Below, one piece after another: positions 34,012-43,369 of a DNA stretch of 64,000 nt. The position numbers and the translations under genes are program-made. Numbering within the stretch: position 1 is the first letter of the stretch; each line of letters starts with the position of its first letter. The notes beneath the pieces are model-generated. The model ran no database searches, was not told the origin of the DNA, and was given only the letters and a program-made list of their open reading frames with translations. Origin of the DNA: Rhodobacteraceae bacterium Water-Bin34 (GTDB lineage: Bacteria > Pseudomonadota > Alphaproteobacteria > Rhodobacterales > Rhodobacteraceae); assembly GCA_900197625.1 (NCBI GenBank), contig FZLS01000004.1, forward strand, positions 1 to 64,000, given 5' to 3'.

Positions 34012-34344
34012 ATGAATTTAGCTGAAGAATTATCTGAAAAATTTGACATAGAGGAAATGTTTGAAAAAGGGCGTGGAGCAGCGAATTTTCTTAAAGCAAT
34101 GGCTCATGAAGGTCGCTTAATGATACTCTGCCATTTGGTAATGGGTGAGAAATCAGTAACCGAACTAGAAAATTTATTATCCTCACGACAAGCTGCAGTC
34201 AGTCAACAGCTTGCTAGATTGCGCATTGAGGGAATTGTTAGCTTCCGTAGAGAAGGTAAAGCTATATATTATTCAATAAAAGATGAGAAAGTACTCAAGT
34301 TAGTATCACTGTTATACGAAGAATTCTGTGCAAAGGATAATTAA
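34012..34344 (+). CDS. soxR: ArsR-family sulfur-responsive repressor SoxR (SqrR/BigR type)
   Basis: A 110-aa winged-helix repressor. The recognition helix is in S-S-R-Q-A-A-V-S-Q-Q-L-A-R-L (about 57-70), and the wing in F-R-R-E-G-K-A-I-Y-Y. Only two cysteines occur, C40 in M-I-L-C-H-L and C106 in E-E-F-C-A-K. In SqrR of Rhodobacter capsulatus, C41 and C107 form a tetrasulfide bridge with sulfane sulfur and release DNA. The spacing is identical. It is co-transcribed with soxS and the transporters and probably represses the sox promoters at the ATTC-N8-GAAT sites. Confidence 0.92.
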   Translation: MNLAEELSEKFDIEEMFEKGRGAANFLKAMAHEGRLMILCHLVMGEKSVTELENLLSSRQAAVSQQLARLRIEGIVSFRREGKAIYYSIKDEKVLKLVSLLYEEFCAKDN

Positions 34345-34353
34345 GGTTTTAGT

Positions 34354-35388
34354 ATGGAACCTAGCATTCTTGCTACATTCTTAGGCCTTGGATCAGGAGT
34401 TATTCTAGGATTAGCAGCAAGGTTAGGTCAATTTTGTACATTTGGCGCAATTGAAAGTGCTTATTTAGGCAATGATCAGCGCCGCATTCGCCTTTGGGGA
34501 ATCGTCCTTGGGATCGCAATCATCACGATTTACAGTCTGGACTCATTAGGGCAACTTAATGTTTCAGATACAGCATATCATCGAATTAAATGGAACCCAA
34601 TTGGTAGTATAATTGGTGGTCTTTTATTTGGGTATGGCATGGGATTAGCAGGCAACTGTGGTTTTGGAGCATTAGCAAAATTAGCAGGGGGTGATTTAAG
34701 ATCACTTATAATACTTATAGTTATGGCATTATCTAGTTACTTTATACTAAGTGGTCCATTAGCTAGCCTAAGAGTTATGATATTCCCAATCGAAATATCA
34801 AACGGGAGTAATGCTTTACCACAGTTAGCGAAAAGTTTACTTGGCATTAACCCAATAATAATTGCTTCATTAATAAGTCTCATATTAATTTTATGGGCAT
34901 TAAATTATAAACCTCTTCGCCAAGATGCTGCAATGGTAATTTGGTCAGTATTAGCAGGCCTATCAATCGCAGCTGCTTTTTGGGGCACCTATGAATTAAA
35001 TATTAGCAGCTTAGCTGAGATACCAGTACAGGGGCATACATTTACGGCGCCACTTGGAAAAACATTATTATACATGATGACTTCTTCTAGTAGTTCATTA
35101 AGCTTTCCAATTGGTAGTGTCATTGGAGTAATTTTCGGTGCATTCATTGGAAGCATAATAAAAGGCCATTTCAGATGGGAAGCTTGTGAAGATGCCAGAG
35201 AATTAGGGCGACAAATGTTAGGTGCTGTTTTAATGGGATTTGGCGGTGTAATTGCAATGGGATGTTCAATTGGGCAAGGTGTGAGTGCATTTTCTACTCT
35301 TGCAATCAGCGGCCCTATTACTTTAGCTGCGATTATAATTGGAAGTATTTTAGCTATTCGAAAAATATTAACGGGCTATCAACCTTAA
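34354..35388 (+). CDS. YeeE/YedE-family sulfur transporter (first copy)
   Basis: A 344-aa membrane protein with about nine helices. Cysteine motifs typical of thiosulfate transporters of the TsuA/YeeE family are present: G-Q-F-C-T-F-G (C28), L-A-G-N-C-G-F-G-A (C101) and A-M-G-C-S-I-G-Q-G near 310. In TsuA such cysteines relay thiosulfate through the membrane. It follows soxR by 9 bases, so it is in the soxS operon, and is often called SoxT. It probably imports thiosulfate or another sulfur species. No separate TusA-like partner is present. Confidence 0.85.
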   Translation: MEPSILATFLGLGSGVILGLAARLGQFCTFGAIESAYLGNDQRRIRLWGIVLGIAIITIYSLDSLGQLNVSDTAYHRIKWNPIGSIIGGLLFGYGMGLAGNCGFGALAKLAGGDLRSLIILIVMALSSYFILSGPLASLRVMIFPIEISNGSNALPQLAKSLLGINPIIIASLISLILILWALNYKPLRQDAAMVIWSVLAGLSIAAAFWGTYELNISSLAEIPVQGHTFTAPLGKTLLYMMTSSSSSLSFPIGSVIGVIFGAFIGSIIKGHFRWEACEDARELGRQMLGAVLMGFGGVIAMGCSIGQGVSAFSTLAISGPITLAAIIIGSILAIRKILTGYQP

Positions 35389-35587
35389 GATCATACATCA
35401 TGAAATTAAGAATAAATTTCCAATTCTACATTAAATAAGAACATTTTATTCCTATAAATTACCAATTAATTAATGTTATTCCAAGCATTTTACAGGTTGT
35501 AGAATAGTGTTTCTATTCAGTTAGTTGCAAAAAAATTCATAACAATTCAAAGAATAAAAAAGTAATTTTGCATACAAGGCAATTAAT

Positions 35588-36640
35588 ATGTTTGATCAAT
35601 TAGGTTTTGATAATTTAACACCAAAGCTCGCTTCTGTAATATTTGCATTAGTTATAGGCTTAATATTCGGCTCTATAAGTCAGCGAATAAAATTTTGTTT
35701 TAGGCGTAGCATTGTTGGATCTGGTCAAGAACGGAAATCTGCACAAGGTGTATGGTTTGCTGCATTAGCTTCAGCAATAATTGGCACTCAGCTTTTAATA
35801 TTTTATAATTTCATATCATTTTCAGAACATCGTTTTTTTAATTCAAACATGCCACTTCTTGCCATTATTTTTGGTGGAATTATGTTTGGTGTTGGCATGG
35901 TATTAACAAGAGGATGTATTTCTCGGCTAGTAGTTCTAACTGGGACTGGCAACATAAGAGCTTTCATTGTTTTTATTGTTTTTGCAATAACGGCTCATGC
36001 TACTCTTAAAGGTATCTTTGCTCCAATAAGAGTGTGGTTAGGTTCATTTACATTAAATTTAAACGAAGTAACGGGGTTTTCAAAATTAATAGGTGGTCCA
36101 ATTTTATGGAGTATAATAATTTTTTCATTATCAATACTTATTGCATATAGATCAAAATCTAAAACTTCTCATTTAATATTAGCAGTATTTATTGGATTGT
36201 TAGTACCATTATCATATCTTGGAACTGGTTTTATTTTATTTGACGAATTTGATCCTATCCAATTGGAATCTCTCTCATTTACGTCTCCAAGCTCAGATTT
36301 ATTATTTTGGACCATAGCATCTAGTGCTATCCCTGCAGGATTTGGAGTTGGATTACTTGGTGGTGTATTACTGGGATCGTTTATATCTGCAATTACTAGA
36401 AATGAATTTAAATGGATAACTTTTGAAAATCAGCAGCAAACTAAACAATATTTAATTGGAGCATCATTAATGGGCTCAGGGGGTGTACTTGCCGGTGGAT
36501 GTACAGTTGGCGCAGGCCTCTCTGGAGTACCTACTTTAAGCTTTGCTGCGATCATTGCTTTGATTTTCATAGTATTTGGTGCCATTAGTGCAAAATATCT
36601 TATAAATCTTACCAAAAATTCCAATTATTCTTTTGCTTAA
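35588..36640 (+). CDS. YeeE/YedE-family sulfur transporter (second copy)
   Basis: A 350-aa paralogue of the preceding transporter with low similarity but the same cysteine plan: I-K-F-C-F-R-R (C37), L-T-R-G-C-I-S-R-L (C110) and L-A-G-G-C-T-V-G-A-G near 302. About nine membrane helices are visible. It is separated from the first copy by 199 bases, so it may have its own promoter. I see no ATTC-N8-GAAT there, only a 6-bp hairpin (35502-35518). In other bacteria a YeeE/YedE pair (PmpAB, SoxT1/T2) accompanies sulfur or persulfide metabolism. Confidence 0.83.
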   Translation: MFDQLGFDNLTPKLASVIFALVIGLIFGSISQRIKFCFRRSIVGSGQERKSAQGVWFAALASAIIGTQLLIFYNFISFSEHRFFNSNMPLLAIIFGGIMFGVGMVLTRGCISRLVVLTGTGNIRAFIVFIVFAITAHATLKGIFAPIRVWLGSFTLNLNEVTGFSKLIGGPILWSIIIFSLSILIAYRSKSKTSHLILAVFIGLLVPLSYLGTGFILFDEFDPIQLESLSFTSPSSDLLFWTIASSAIPAGFGVGLLGGVLLGSFISAITRNEFKWITFENQQQTKQYLIGASLMGSGGVLAGGCTVGAGLSGVPTLSFAAIIALIFIVFGAISAKYLINLTKNSNYSFA

Positions 36641-36749
36641 TAAAATAAATCTCATACACCCTATATAGACTTATCAACAAGACTCTATCCAAATCTAGTT
36701 TATGGGTATATATGTGGTTTTATAAGTTCTAACACATGAGGATAAGTTA

Positions 36750-37214
36750 ATGAGATGTCCATTTTGCGGTAATACCGATACTCAAGTTAAAGATAGCCGC
36801 CCTGCAGAAGATCATGTGGCCATAAGGAGAAGACGTTTCTGTTCATCATGCGGCGGTAGGTTTACAAGTTATGAGCGTGTCCAACTTCGTGACTTAGTTG
36901 TAATAAAGAAAAATGGTAAACGTGAAGATTTTGATCGTGAAAAGCTTTCGCGATCAATCCGAATGGCATTACAAAAAAGACCCGTGGAAGTAGACAGAGT
37001 TGACCAATTAATATCAGGAATAGTTCGAAGACTTGAAAGCATGGGGGAGTCTGATATTGCAAGTGACAAAATAGGTTCCATTGTAATGGATACTTTAGCA
37101 CGAATTGATACTGTAGCTTATGTCAGATTTGCTTCGGTTTACAAAAATTTTCAGGATGCTGATGATTTTGAAGATTTTGTTCACCAACTTCGCCCTCCTG
37201 AGCCTTCTGAATAA
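36750..37214 (+). CDS. nrdR: Transcriptional repressor NrdR
   Basis: A 154-aa repressor of ribonucleotide reductase genes that senses dATP/ATP. It has an N-terminal zinc ribbon (M-R-C-P-F-C-G-N, then [15 protein letters not shown]) and an ATP-cone domain starting [16 protein letters not shown]. Length is standard. It heads nrdR-ribD, with only 2 bases before ribD, the common alphaproteobacterial arrangement. Confidence 0.97.
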   Translation: MRCPFCGNTDTQVKDSRPAEDHVAIRRRRFCSSCGGRFTSYERVQLRDLVVIKKNGKREDFDREKLSRSIRMALQKRPVEVDRVDQLISGIVRRLESMGESDIASDKIGSIVMDTLARIDTVAYVRFASVYKNFQDADDFEDFVHQLRPPEPSE

Positions 37215-37216
37215 AT

Positions 37217-38314
37217 ATGATGGAAAAAAATATAGACGAGCGCTGGATGCGTCTTGCCTTATCTTTAGGGTCTAGAGGCTCTGGCCAAACATGGCCTAAC
37301 CCTTTTGTTGGATGTGTAATTGTAAAAGATTCCTTAGTTGTTGGAAGAGGCTTTACTCAAAAAAGTGGAAGACCTCATGCAGAAATTGTGGCCTTAGCTC
37401 AAGCTTCTAGCCATGCAAAAGATTCTACTGTTTATGTGACTTTAGAGCCATGCGCTCATACCGGGAAAACTCCACCTTGCGTTGATAATTTAATCAAAGC
37501 TGGTGTAAAAAAGGTGGTTATTGCAACAATTGATCCAGATCCTAGAGTAGCCGGACAAGGTATAAAAATTTTAAAAGATGCAGGTGTTGAAATTACACTA
37601 GGCGTCTTGAAAGAAGAAGCCGAACAAGCCCATTCAGGATTTTTTTCAAGGTTAAATAAAAAGAGACCATTTGTTTCACTTAAAATTGCTACGAGTATAG
37701 ATGGACGAATTGCTACTCAAACTGGTAATAGCAAATGGCTTACTGGACCTGAGTCACGCCAATTTGTGCACTATCTTCGTGCAACCCATGATGCGATATT
37801 AATAGGTCGAGGGACAGCAGAAGCAGACAACCCAAGGTTAGATGTACGAGGATTTGGAAAAGACATAAATCAACCAGTCAGAATTGTCATAGATAGCGAT
37901 GTAAAGATTGACGTTAATAGTAATCTCGCATCAACCGCTAATGATGTTCCATTATTAATTTGCCATACTAACAAAACAAATTTCACAGATATTTCAGGGA
38001 CTGGTGCTGTGAGTATATTATGTAACCGCTCAGATTCTGGAGTTGACTTAGAGAATGCTATGGAACAGCTAGCTCAATATGGTTTGACTCGAGTCTTATG
38101 TGAAGGTGGAGGCAAATTAGGTGCCGCTTTGATCAAAGCAAATCTTGTAGACGAATTAATCCTAATGCAAGCAGGTTTGGCAATTGGTTCTGAAGGAACT
38201 GCATCATTAGGAAAAATGGATATTAGCACATTAAATGATGCACCAAATTTTATGCTAAAAGAAACAAGAAAAATTGGTAATGATACATTAAGTATTTGGT
38301 CTAGGGGCGCTTAA
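37217..38314 (+). CDS. ribD: Bifunctional riboflavin deaminase/reductase RibD
   Basis: RibD performs the second and third steps of riboflavin synthesis. The 365-aa chain has an N-terminal cytidine-deaminase-like domain with zinc ligands in P-H-A-E-I-V-A-L and L-E-P-C-A-H-T-G-K-T-P-P-C. The C-terminal reductase domain begins about residue 150 with P-F-V-S-L-K-I-A-T-S-I-D-G-R and contains G-R-G-T-A-E-A-D-N-P-R-L and V-L-C-E-G-G-G-K-L-G. It is coupled to nrdR. The 130 bases to ribE show no FMN riboswitch. Confidence 0.97.
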   Translation: MMEKNIDERWMRLALSLGSRGSGQTWPNPFVGCVIVKDSLVVGRGFTQKSGRPHAEIVALAQASSHAKDSTVYVTLEPCAHTGKTPPCVDNLIKAGVKKVVIATIDPDPRVAGQGIKILKDAGVEITLGVLKEEAEQAHSGFFSRLNKKRPFVSLKIATSIDGRIATQTGNSKWLTGPESRQFVHYLRATHDAILIGRGTAEADNPRLDVRGFGKDINQPVRIVIDSDVKIDVNSNLASTANDVPLLICHTNKTNFTDISGTGAVSILCNRSDSGVDLENAMEQLAQYGLTRVLCEGGGKLGAALIKANLVDELILMQAGLAIGSEGTASLGKMDISTLNDAPNFMLKETRKIGNDTLSIWSRGA

Positions 38315-38444
38315 CTTTATCAAAATTTTTATTTAAAAGACAAAATTAATAAATATTGTTTGCTAAACCGCTATACTTTTAATAGCTCTCAGTAATAAAT
38401 TTAATTAACCTCTGGTTCACCAAATAAAAACAATAAGGTATTTT

Positions 38445-39065
38445 ATGTTTACAGGAATAATAACAGACGTTGGAACGATTGCTGAGCTAAAGCAAACAGG
38501 TGATCTAAGAGCTCGAATTAATACTTCATATGACGTTGATAATATAGATATAGGTGCCTCAATTGCATGCAATGGAGTTTGCCTAACTGTAGTAACCAAA
38601 GGTCGGGAAGAAGGCCAAAATTGGTTTGATGTGGAGATTTCTGCTGAGTCTGTTTCTATAACAAATATTAGCTCAGGAAGAAAAGCTTGGGCTATTGGGC
38701 AAAGTGTGAACTTAGAGCGAGCCTTAAAAATGGGAGATGAACTTGGTGGCCATATCGTGTCTGGCCATGTAGATGGTGTGGCAATTATTACTGATGTTGA
38801 AATTTCTGGAGATAGTACTGTTGTAAACTTTCAAATACCAAATGATCTTTCACACTTTATCGCTCCAAAAGGTTCAGTTACGCTAGACGGCACCTCATTA
38901 ACCGTGAACGACGTTTCGGCTAATACATTCAAAGTAAACTTAATATCACATACTAAAGACAATACGACTTGGAATGACATAGAGGTTGGTGACAAAATAA
39001 ACCTAGAAATTGATACTCTTGCACGATATGTCGCTCGTCTTGCAGAAGTAAGAAAATCACAATAA
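38445..39065 (+). CDS. ribE: Riboflavin synthase alpha chain
   Basis: A 206-aa enzyme that dismutates two 6,7-dimethyl-8-ribityllumazines to riboflavin. Two lumazine-binding repeats are visible: M-F-T-G-I-I-T-D-V-G opens the first, and G-G-H-I-V-S-G-H-V-D-G-V-A opens the second. Catalytic-site residues in I-A-C-N-G-V-C-L-T-V are kept. The lumazine-synthase gene that makes its substrate (ribH) normally follows in relatives but is not here; nusB comes next. Confidence 0.96.
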   Translation: MFTGIITDVGTIAELKQTGDLRARINTSYDVDNIDIGASIACNGVCLTVVTKGREEGQNWFDVEISAESVSITNISSGRKAWAIGQSVNLERALKMGDELGGHIVSGHVDGVAIITDVEISGDSTVVNFQIPNDLSHFIAPKGSVTLDGTSLTVNDVSANTFKVNLISHTKDNTTWNDIEVGDKINLEIDTLARYVARLAEVRKSQ

Positions 39066-39101
39066 TTTATATTAATTAGCCCACGAGGCCAAAGAAATAC
39101 T

Positions 39102-39557
39102 ATGACGTCAAATAAACAAATGAAATCTGCATCTAGATTGTATGCGGTCCAAGCACTTTTTCAAATGGAAGCTTCCGCGCAAGGAATGAATGAAGTTCGA
39201 GATCAGTTTATAAACCATCGATTTGGGGCTACCTATGAAGGACAAGAGTATGTAGATGGTAATATCGAACTGTTTGAAAAATTACTTTTCACAGCTGTAA
39301 ATCAACAAGCAGCAATTGATCAAATGACTGATCGTGCTTTAGTAGCAAAATGGCCCATAGATAGAATTGATCCAACTTTACGGGCTTTATTTCGAACTGC
39401 TGGCGCAGAGTTTATTATAGATGACACCCCTCCAAAAGTTGCAATTGTTGAGTTTGTTGACGTAGCAAAAGCTTTTTTCCCAGATGGTAATGAAACTCGA
39501 TTTGTTAATGCAATACTAGACCATATGGCGCGAGAAATTCATCCAGATAAATTTTAA
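39102..39557 (+). CDS. nusB: Transcription antitermination factor NusB
   Basis: A 151-aa all-helical RNA-binding protein that acts with NusE at boxA in rRNA operons. Family features are A-S-R-L-Y-A-V-Q-A-L-F-Q-M-E near the N-terminus, the middle helix W-P-I-D-R-I-D-P-T-L-R-A-L-F-R, and V-A-I-V-E-F-V-D-V-A-K-A-F-F plus F-V-N-A-I-L-D at the end. It lies 36 bases after ribE, where ribH-nusB would be expected. Confidence 0.95.
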   Translation: MTSNKQMKSASRLYAVQALFQMEASAQGMNEVRDQFINHRFGATYEGQEYVDGNIELFEKLLFTAVNQQAAIDQMTDRALVAKWPIDRIDPTLRALFRTAGAEFIIDDTPPKVAIVEFVDVAKAFFPDGNETRFVNAILDHMAREIHPDKF

Positions 39558-39658
39558 AATATTACTTTTGTAAACTGTGATGAAAAACTATACTAAACTA
39601 GACTAGCCCATCATCACTCTTTCATATAAATCAAAAAGAAAATAATGAGAGTAGCCCA

Positions 39659-41371
39659 ATGAATAGGACGCTTATAACTTCTGCCCTACCTTACATAAAT
39701 GGGGTAAAACATCTTGGAAATCTAATAGGTAGTCAGTTGCCATCTGATGTTTATGCACGCTTCTGCAGAGCAAAAGGTCATGAAGTCATGTTTATTTGCG
39801 CAACTGATGAACATGGTACACCAGCTGAATTAGCTGCGGCAAAGGCAGGAAAAGAAGTAGCAAATTATTGCTCGGAAATGCATGAAGTACAATCTGAATT
39901 AGCTCGTGGATTTCGTTTGTCGTTTGATCACTTCGGGCGCTCATCAAGTGAACAAAATCACCAACTTACACAATATTTTGCAGGTAAATTAGCTGAAAAT
40001 GGTTTAGTAGAAGAAATAAGCGAAAAACAAGTTTACTCAAATACCGATAATAGATATTTACCAGATCGTTATATTGAGGGTGAATGCCCAAATTGTGGCT
40101 CTCCGGACGCACGTGGTGACCAATGTGAGAATTGTACAAAACAATTAGAACCTACTGACCTAATAAACCCAAGGTCTGCCATATCTGGCTCAACTGATTT
40201 AGAAGTTCGAGAAACAAAACATTTATACCTCAAACAGTCAAAAATGCGTGATACGTTAAACAATTGGATAAATCAAAAGTCAAATTGGCCAATACTTACA
40301 ACATCTATAGCTAAAAAATGGCTTCATGACGGTGACGGCCTACAAGACCGAGGCATAACTCGTGATTTAGATTGGGGCGTGCCAGTAAAAAAAGGCGCCG
40401 ATAAATGGGATGGTATGGAAGGTAAAGTTTTCTATGTATGGTTTGATGCTCCTATTGAATATATTGCAGCTACAGCTGAATGGGCAGCACTAAATGGTAA
40501 ACCGAAAGAAGAATGGCAACGATGGTGGCGAACAGACAAAGGTGCTGATGATGTAAATTATGTCCAGTTCATGGGTAAAGACAATGTTCCATTTCATACA
40601 TTGTCATTTCCAGCTACAATTATGGGTACAAACGATAATTGGAAATTAGTCGATTTCATAAAATCATTTAACTATTTAAATTATGATGGTGGGCAATTCT
40701 CAACATCAAAAGGTCGTGGTGTATTTATGAACCAAGCCTTGGAGATTCTACCTTCAGATTATTGGAGATGGTGGTTATTATCCAATGTACCCGAAAGTTC
40801 AGACTCTGAATTTACATGGGAAAGCTTCCAGCAAGGTATAAATAAAGATCTTGCAGATGTATTAGGTAATTTTGTTTCTCGTATTACTAAATTTTGCCGT
40901 TCAAAATTTGGAGAAATTGTCCCAGAAGGCAACAATTATGGTCCTAGGGAATTTGCAGTTATGGATCAACTCAAAGAACGAATTACTTCATATGAGAATA
41001 ACATGGCAAAAATGGAAGTACGCAAATCAGCTTCAGATTTACGTGCAATATGGTCTATAGGAAACGAATATTTACAAGATGCAGCACCTTGGGCGTTGTT
41101 TAAAGAAGATCCAACTTCATCAGCAACAATAGTTCGTTTTGCATTAAATTTAATCCCACTTTATGCAGCTCTGTCTGAACCTTTTATACCCGATGCATCT
41201 GAAACTATGAATAATGCCATGAATGTAAATAACACTTGGCCTGATGACATTAGCAAAGCTTTAGATTTACTTGAAGTAGGACATGTATTTAGCGTTCCAG
41301 AAGTTATGTTTGCAAAAATAACAGATGAAGCACGTGATGAAATGAAAAATAAATTTTCTGGGAATAGGTAA
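39659..41371 (+). CDS. metG: Methionyl-tRNA synthetase
   Basis: A 570-aa class I synthetase. The nucleotide signature is H-L-G-N near residue 19. A zinc knuckle C-P-N-C-G-S ... C-E-N-C lies near 145. The second signature is F-S-T-S-K-G-R-G in place of the classical K-M-S-K-S. This F-S-T-S form with the knuckle is the subtype I recall from Rhodobacterales, whereas many other Alphaproteobacteria use the shorter KMSKS form. No C-terminal tRNA-binding EMAP domain is present. It stands alone, convergent with the next gene. Confidence 0.95.
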   Translation: MNRTLITSALPYINGVKHLGNLIGSQLPSDVYARFCRAKGHEVMFICATDEHGTPAELAAAKAGKEVANYCSEMHEVQSELARGFRLSFDHFGRSSSEQNHQLTQYFAGKLAENGLVEEISEKQVYSNTDNRYLPDRYIEGECPNCGSPDARGDQCENCTKQLEPTDLINPRSAISGSTDLEVRETKHLYLKQSKMRDTLNNWINQKSNWPILTTSIAKKWLHDGDGLQDRGITRDLDWGVPVKKGADKWDGMEGKVFYVWFDAPIEYIAATAEWAALNGKPKEEWQRWWRTDKGADDVNYVQFMGKDNVPFHTLSFPATIMGTNDNWKLVDFIKSFNYLNYDGGQFSTSKGRGVFMNQALEILPSDYWRWWLLSNVPESSDSEFTWESFQQGINKDLADVLGNFVSRITKFCRSKFGEIVPEGNNYGPREFAVMDQLKERITSYENNMAKMEVRKSASDLRAIWSIGNEYLQDAAPWALFKEDPTSSATIVRFALNLIPLYAALSEPFIPDASETMNNAMNVNNTWPDDISKALDLLEVGHVFSVPEVMFAKITDEARDEMKNKFSGNR

Positions 41372-41380
41372 ACTACTAAA

Positions 41381-41400
41381 TAGAATAGAATAGAATAGAT
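41381..41400. repeat. TAGAA tandem repeat between convergent genes
   Basis: Three TAGAA units followed by TAGAT occupy 41381-41400, ending at the stop region of the acyl-CoA ligase gene. It is a short 5-base microsatellite in the 29-base spacer to metG. It is not in a coding frame that would be affected, so it may merely be slippage-prone spacer. Confidence 0.7.
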
Positions 41401-43296
41401 TTAATTCCACTGCCAAGGTATTATAAATTGACCTAAAACATTATTAATTTGTTGATCTGAGGTTTCACTATCTATTTTATCTAACTTGGCTACTAAGCCA
41501 AGTTTTTTATCCTCTATAACATTATTCACTTTAGCATTTATATTATTTTCAACTAAAATATCGTTAAATGTACGAATTATTGCCAATCGCCTTAAATCAG
41601 GTTTAAATACCTTCCCAATTGCAGTTTTGGGAAGCTCTTCTAAAATTTCAATATATTTCGGACAAGCTGTCTTATCAGATACGTTTTGTTGAGCATATTC
41701 CATTAATTCTCCGACAGATGTAGCAGAACCACTTACAAGTTCTACATAAGCACACGGTAATTCTCCTGAGTAAATATCCGGTTGACCAATAGCACCTGCT
41801 AAACTTATGGAGGGATGTCCAGCTAAAGCTTCCTCGATAATCAATGGATCAATATTATGTCCGCCACGCATTATGACATCTTTTGCCCTTCCAGTAAGCC
41901 AAAGATACCCATCGGCGTCCATATAGCCTATATCCCCCGTTCTCAAAAATTTATCATCTACAAATAGTGATATATTTTTATTTGGATCAGTATATGTCGA
42001 TCCAACAACTATTCCAGGATTGTTAATGCAAATTTCACCAGGTTCATCAAATTGACATTCTCTCACAACTTCATCTTTACGATTTATCTCTAAAATTTTT
42101 ACATCAGTGAATGGAAGTGGCAACCCAACAGAGCCTATTTTATGTTCACCATCTGGTGGGTTACATGAGACTAAACATGTTGCCTCAGTCATCCCGTAAC
42201 CTTCTATGATAGATACACCAGTTTCTTTTTGAAATTTTTCAAAGAGCTTTGTGGGCATAGGTGCAGAACCACAAAAAATATTTTTTAAGGTAGAAATATT
42301 TGCATCAATGGGATGGTTCATTAAAGCAGCCGCCGCAGTTGGAACAGTTATTACAAATGTACCCTTATAACGTTCAACTAGCTTCCAAAAGTTTTTAAAT
42401 ACACCATCACCACGGTATCCAGCAGGAGTTGGCATTACCATATGAGAGCCAGCAGACATAACGCATAGCCACGCAGGGTATGCAGCAAAAACATGAAATA
42501 AGGGCATCGGGCAAATCACCACATCATATTCATCCATTAATATCTCTGCACCCAACCAACCATTATATAAGGCACCAGAATGTCGGTGTTGAACTATCTT
42601 TGGCATCCCAGTGGTTCCACCGGTATGAAAATATGCACAAAATGGATCATTATCCTTTTCAACAAACTCCAAGTTTGTATTTTGTTTGAGCGTTTCTGAA
42701 TTAAATTCTATTACCCTTGCATTATGTTCAATATTTAATTTTGGACGCAAAAAAGGAATAATTAATTTTAAGGGTGGGCTAACATGTGGTAGCAAATCTA
42801 CTTCCACAACAGTTTCAACACATTTTGCATTTTTAACTGCATTATGAGCAAGTTGCGCAACTTGTGTTTTTGGGAATGGTTTCAATGTCACCAAAACCTT
42901 GGCATTAACTTCTTTAAGAAGTGCGCTGATGTGATCAGCTGAAAGTGTCGGATTAATTGGCGCTACAATACCTGCAGTCATACCAGCCATAAGTGTAATT
43001 AATGTCTCATGAGTTGTTGGCAATAAATAGGCAACAACATCATCAGGCCCAACTCCTAATGATCGAAACAAATTGGCGGTTTGCGTAACTCGGTCGGTTA
43101 ATTCATCATAACTTAATGTTATGTTTTTATCTTTATTTCCTGATTTGAGCTGAAAACTTACAGCAGGCCTTTGCCCGTGTATATCTCGAGTTTGACATAA
43201 TCTTTGATAAACTGTTTTAGAACTCAAACGATCTTCTATTGGCATTTCATTTTCTAAATTAATAAAATCCGATCGGTCAGAAAATATTTTATTCAT
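41401..43296 (-). CDS. AMP-dependent acyl-CoA synthetase of unknown substrate
   Basis: A 631-aa ANL-superfamily ligase. Motifs are the P-loop F-H-T-G-G-T-T-G-M-P-K near 226, E-G-Y-G-M-T-E-A-T near 370, the hinge D-G-Y-L-W-L-T-G-R-A-K-D-V-I-M-R-G-G, and the catalytic Lys in E-L-P-K-T-A-I-G-K-V-F. The long, asparagine- and lysine-rich C-terminal tail (about 50 residues past the usual end) is unusual. The substrate may be a medium or long fatty acid or an aromatic acid; neighbours give no hint. Confidence 0.85.
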   Translation of the reverse strand: MNKIFSDRSDFINLENEMPIEDRLSSKTVYQRLCQTRDIHGQRPAVSFQLKSGNKDKNITLSYDELTDRVTQTANLFRSLGVGPDDVVAYLLPTTHETLITLMAGMTAGIVAPINPTLSADHISALLKEVNAKVLVTLKPFPKTQVAQLAHNAVKNAKCVETVVEVDLLPHVSPPLKLIIPFLRPKLNIEHNARVIEFNSETLKQNTNLEFVEKDNDPFCAYFHTGGTTGMPKIVQHRHSGALYNGWLGAEILMDEYDVVICPMPLFHVFAAYPAWLCVMSAGSHMVMPTPAGYRGDGVFKNFWKLVERYKGTFVITVPTAAAALMNHPIDANISTLKNIFCGSAPMPTKLFEKFQKETGVSIIEGYGMTEATCLVSCNPPDGEHKIGSVGLPLPFTDVKILEINRKDEVVRECQFDEPGEICINNPGIVVGSTYTDPNKNISLFVDDKFLRTGDIGYMDADGYLWLTGRAKDVIMRGGHNIDPLIIEEALAGHPSISLAGAIGQPDIYSGELPCAYVELVSGSATSVGELMEYAQQNVSDKTACPKYIEILEELPKTAIGKVFKPDLRRLAIIRTFNDILVENNINAKVNNVIEDKKLGLVAKLDKIDSETSDQQINNVLGQFIIPWQWN

Positions 43297-43369
43297 ATTA
43301 TGCTTTCTTATTAAATAATAAGTGTATGATTAAATCACATGAACAAAAATTTCAAACATTATGAAAAAT

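Noticed and set aside
35502-35518. GAATAG/CTATTC hairpin as a SoxR site before the second YeeE gene
   Set aside because: The half-sites are in the reverse order and wrong spacing for ATTC-N8-GAAT; the stem is only 6 bp.
38315-38444. FMN riboswitch before ribE
   Set aside because: The conserved AGGG- and GACC-rich helices of the RFN element are absent; the spacer is plain AT-rich DNA.
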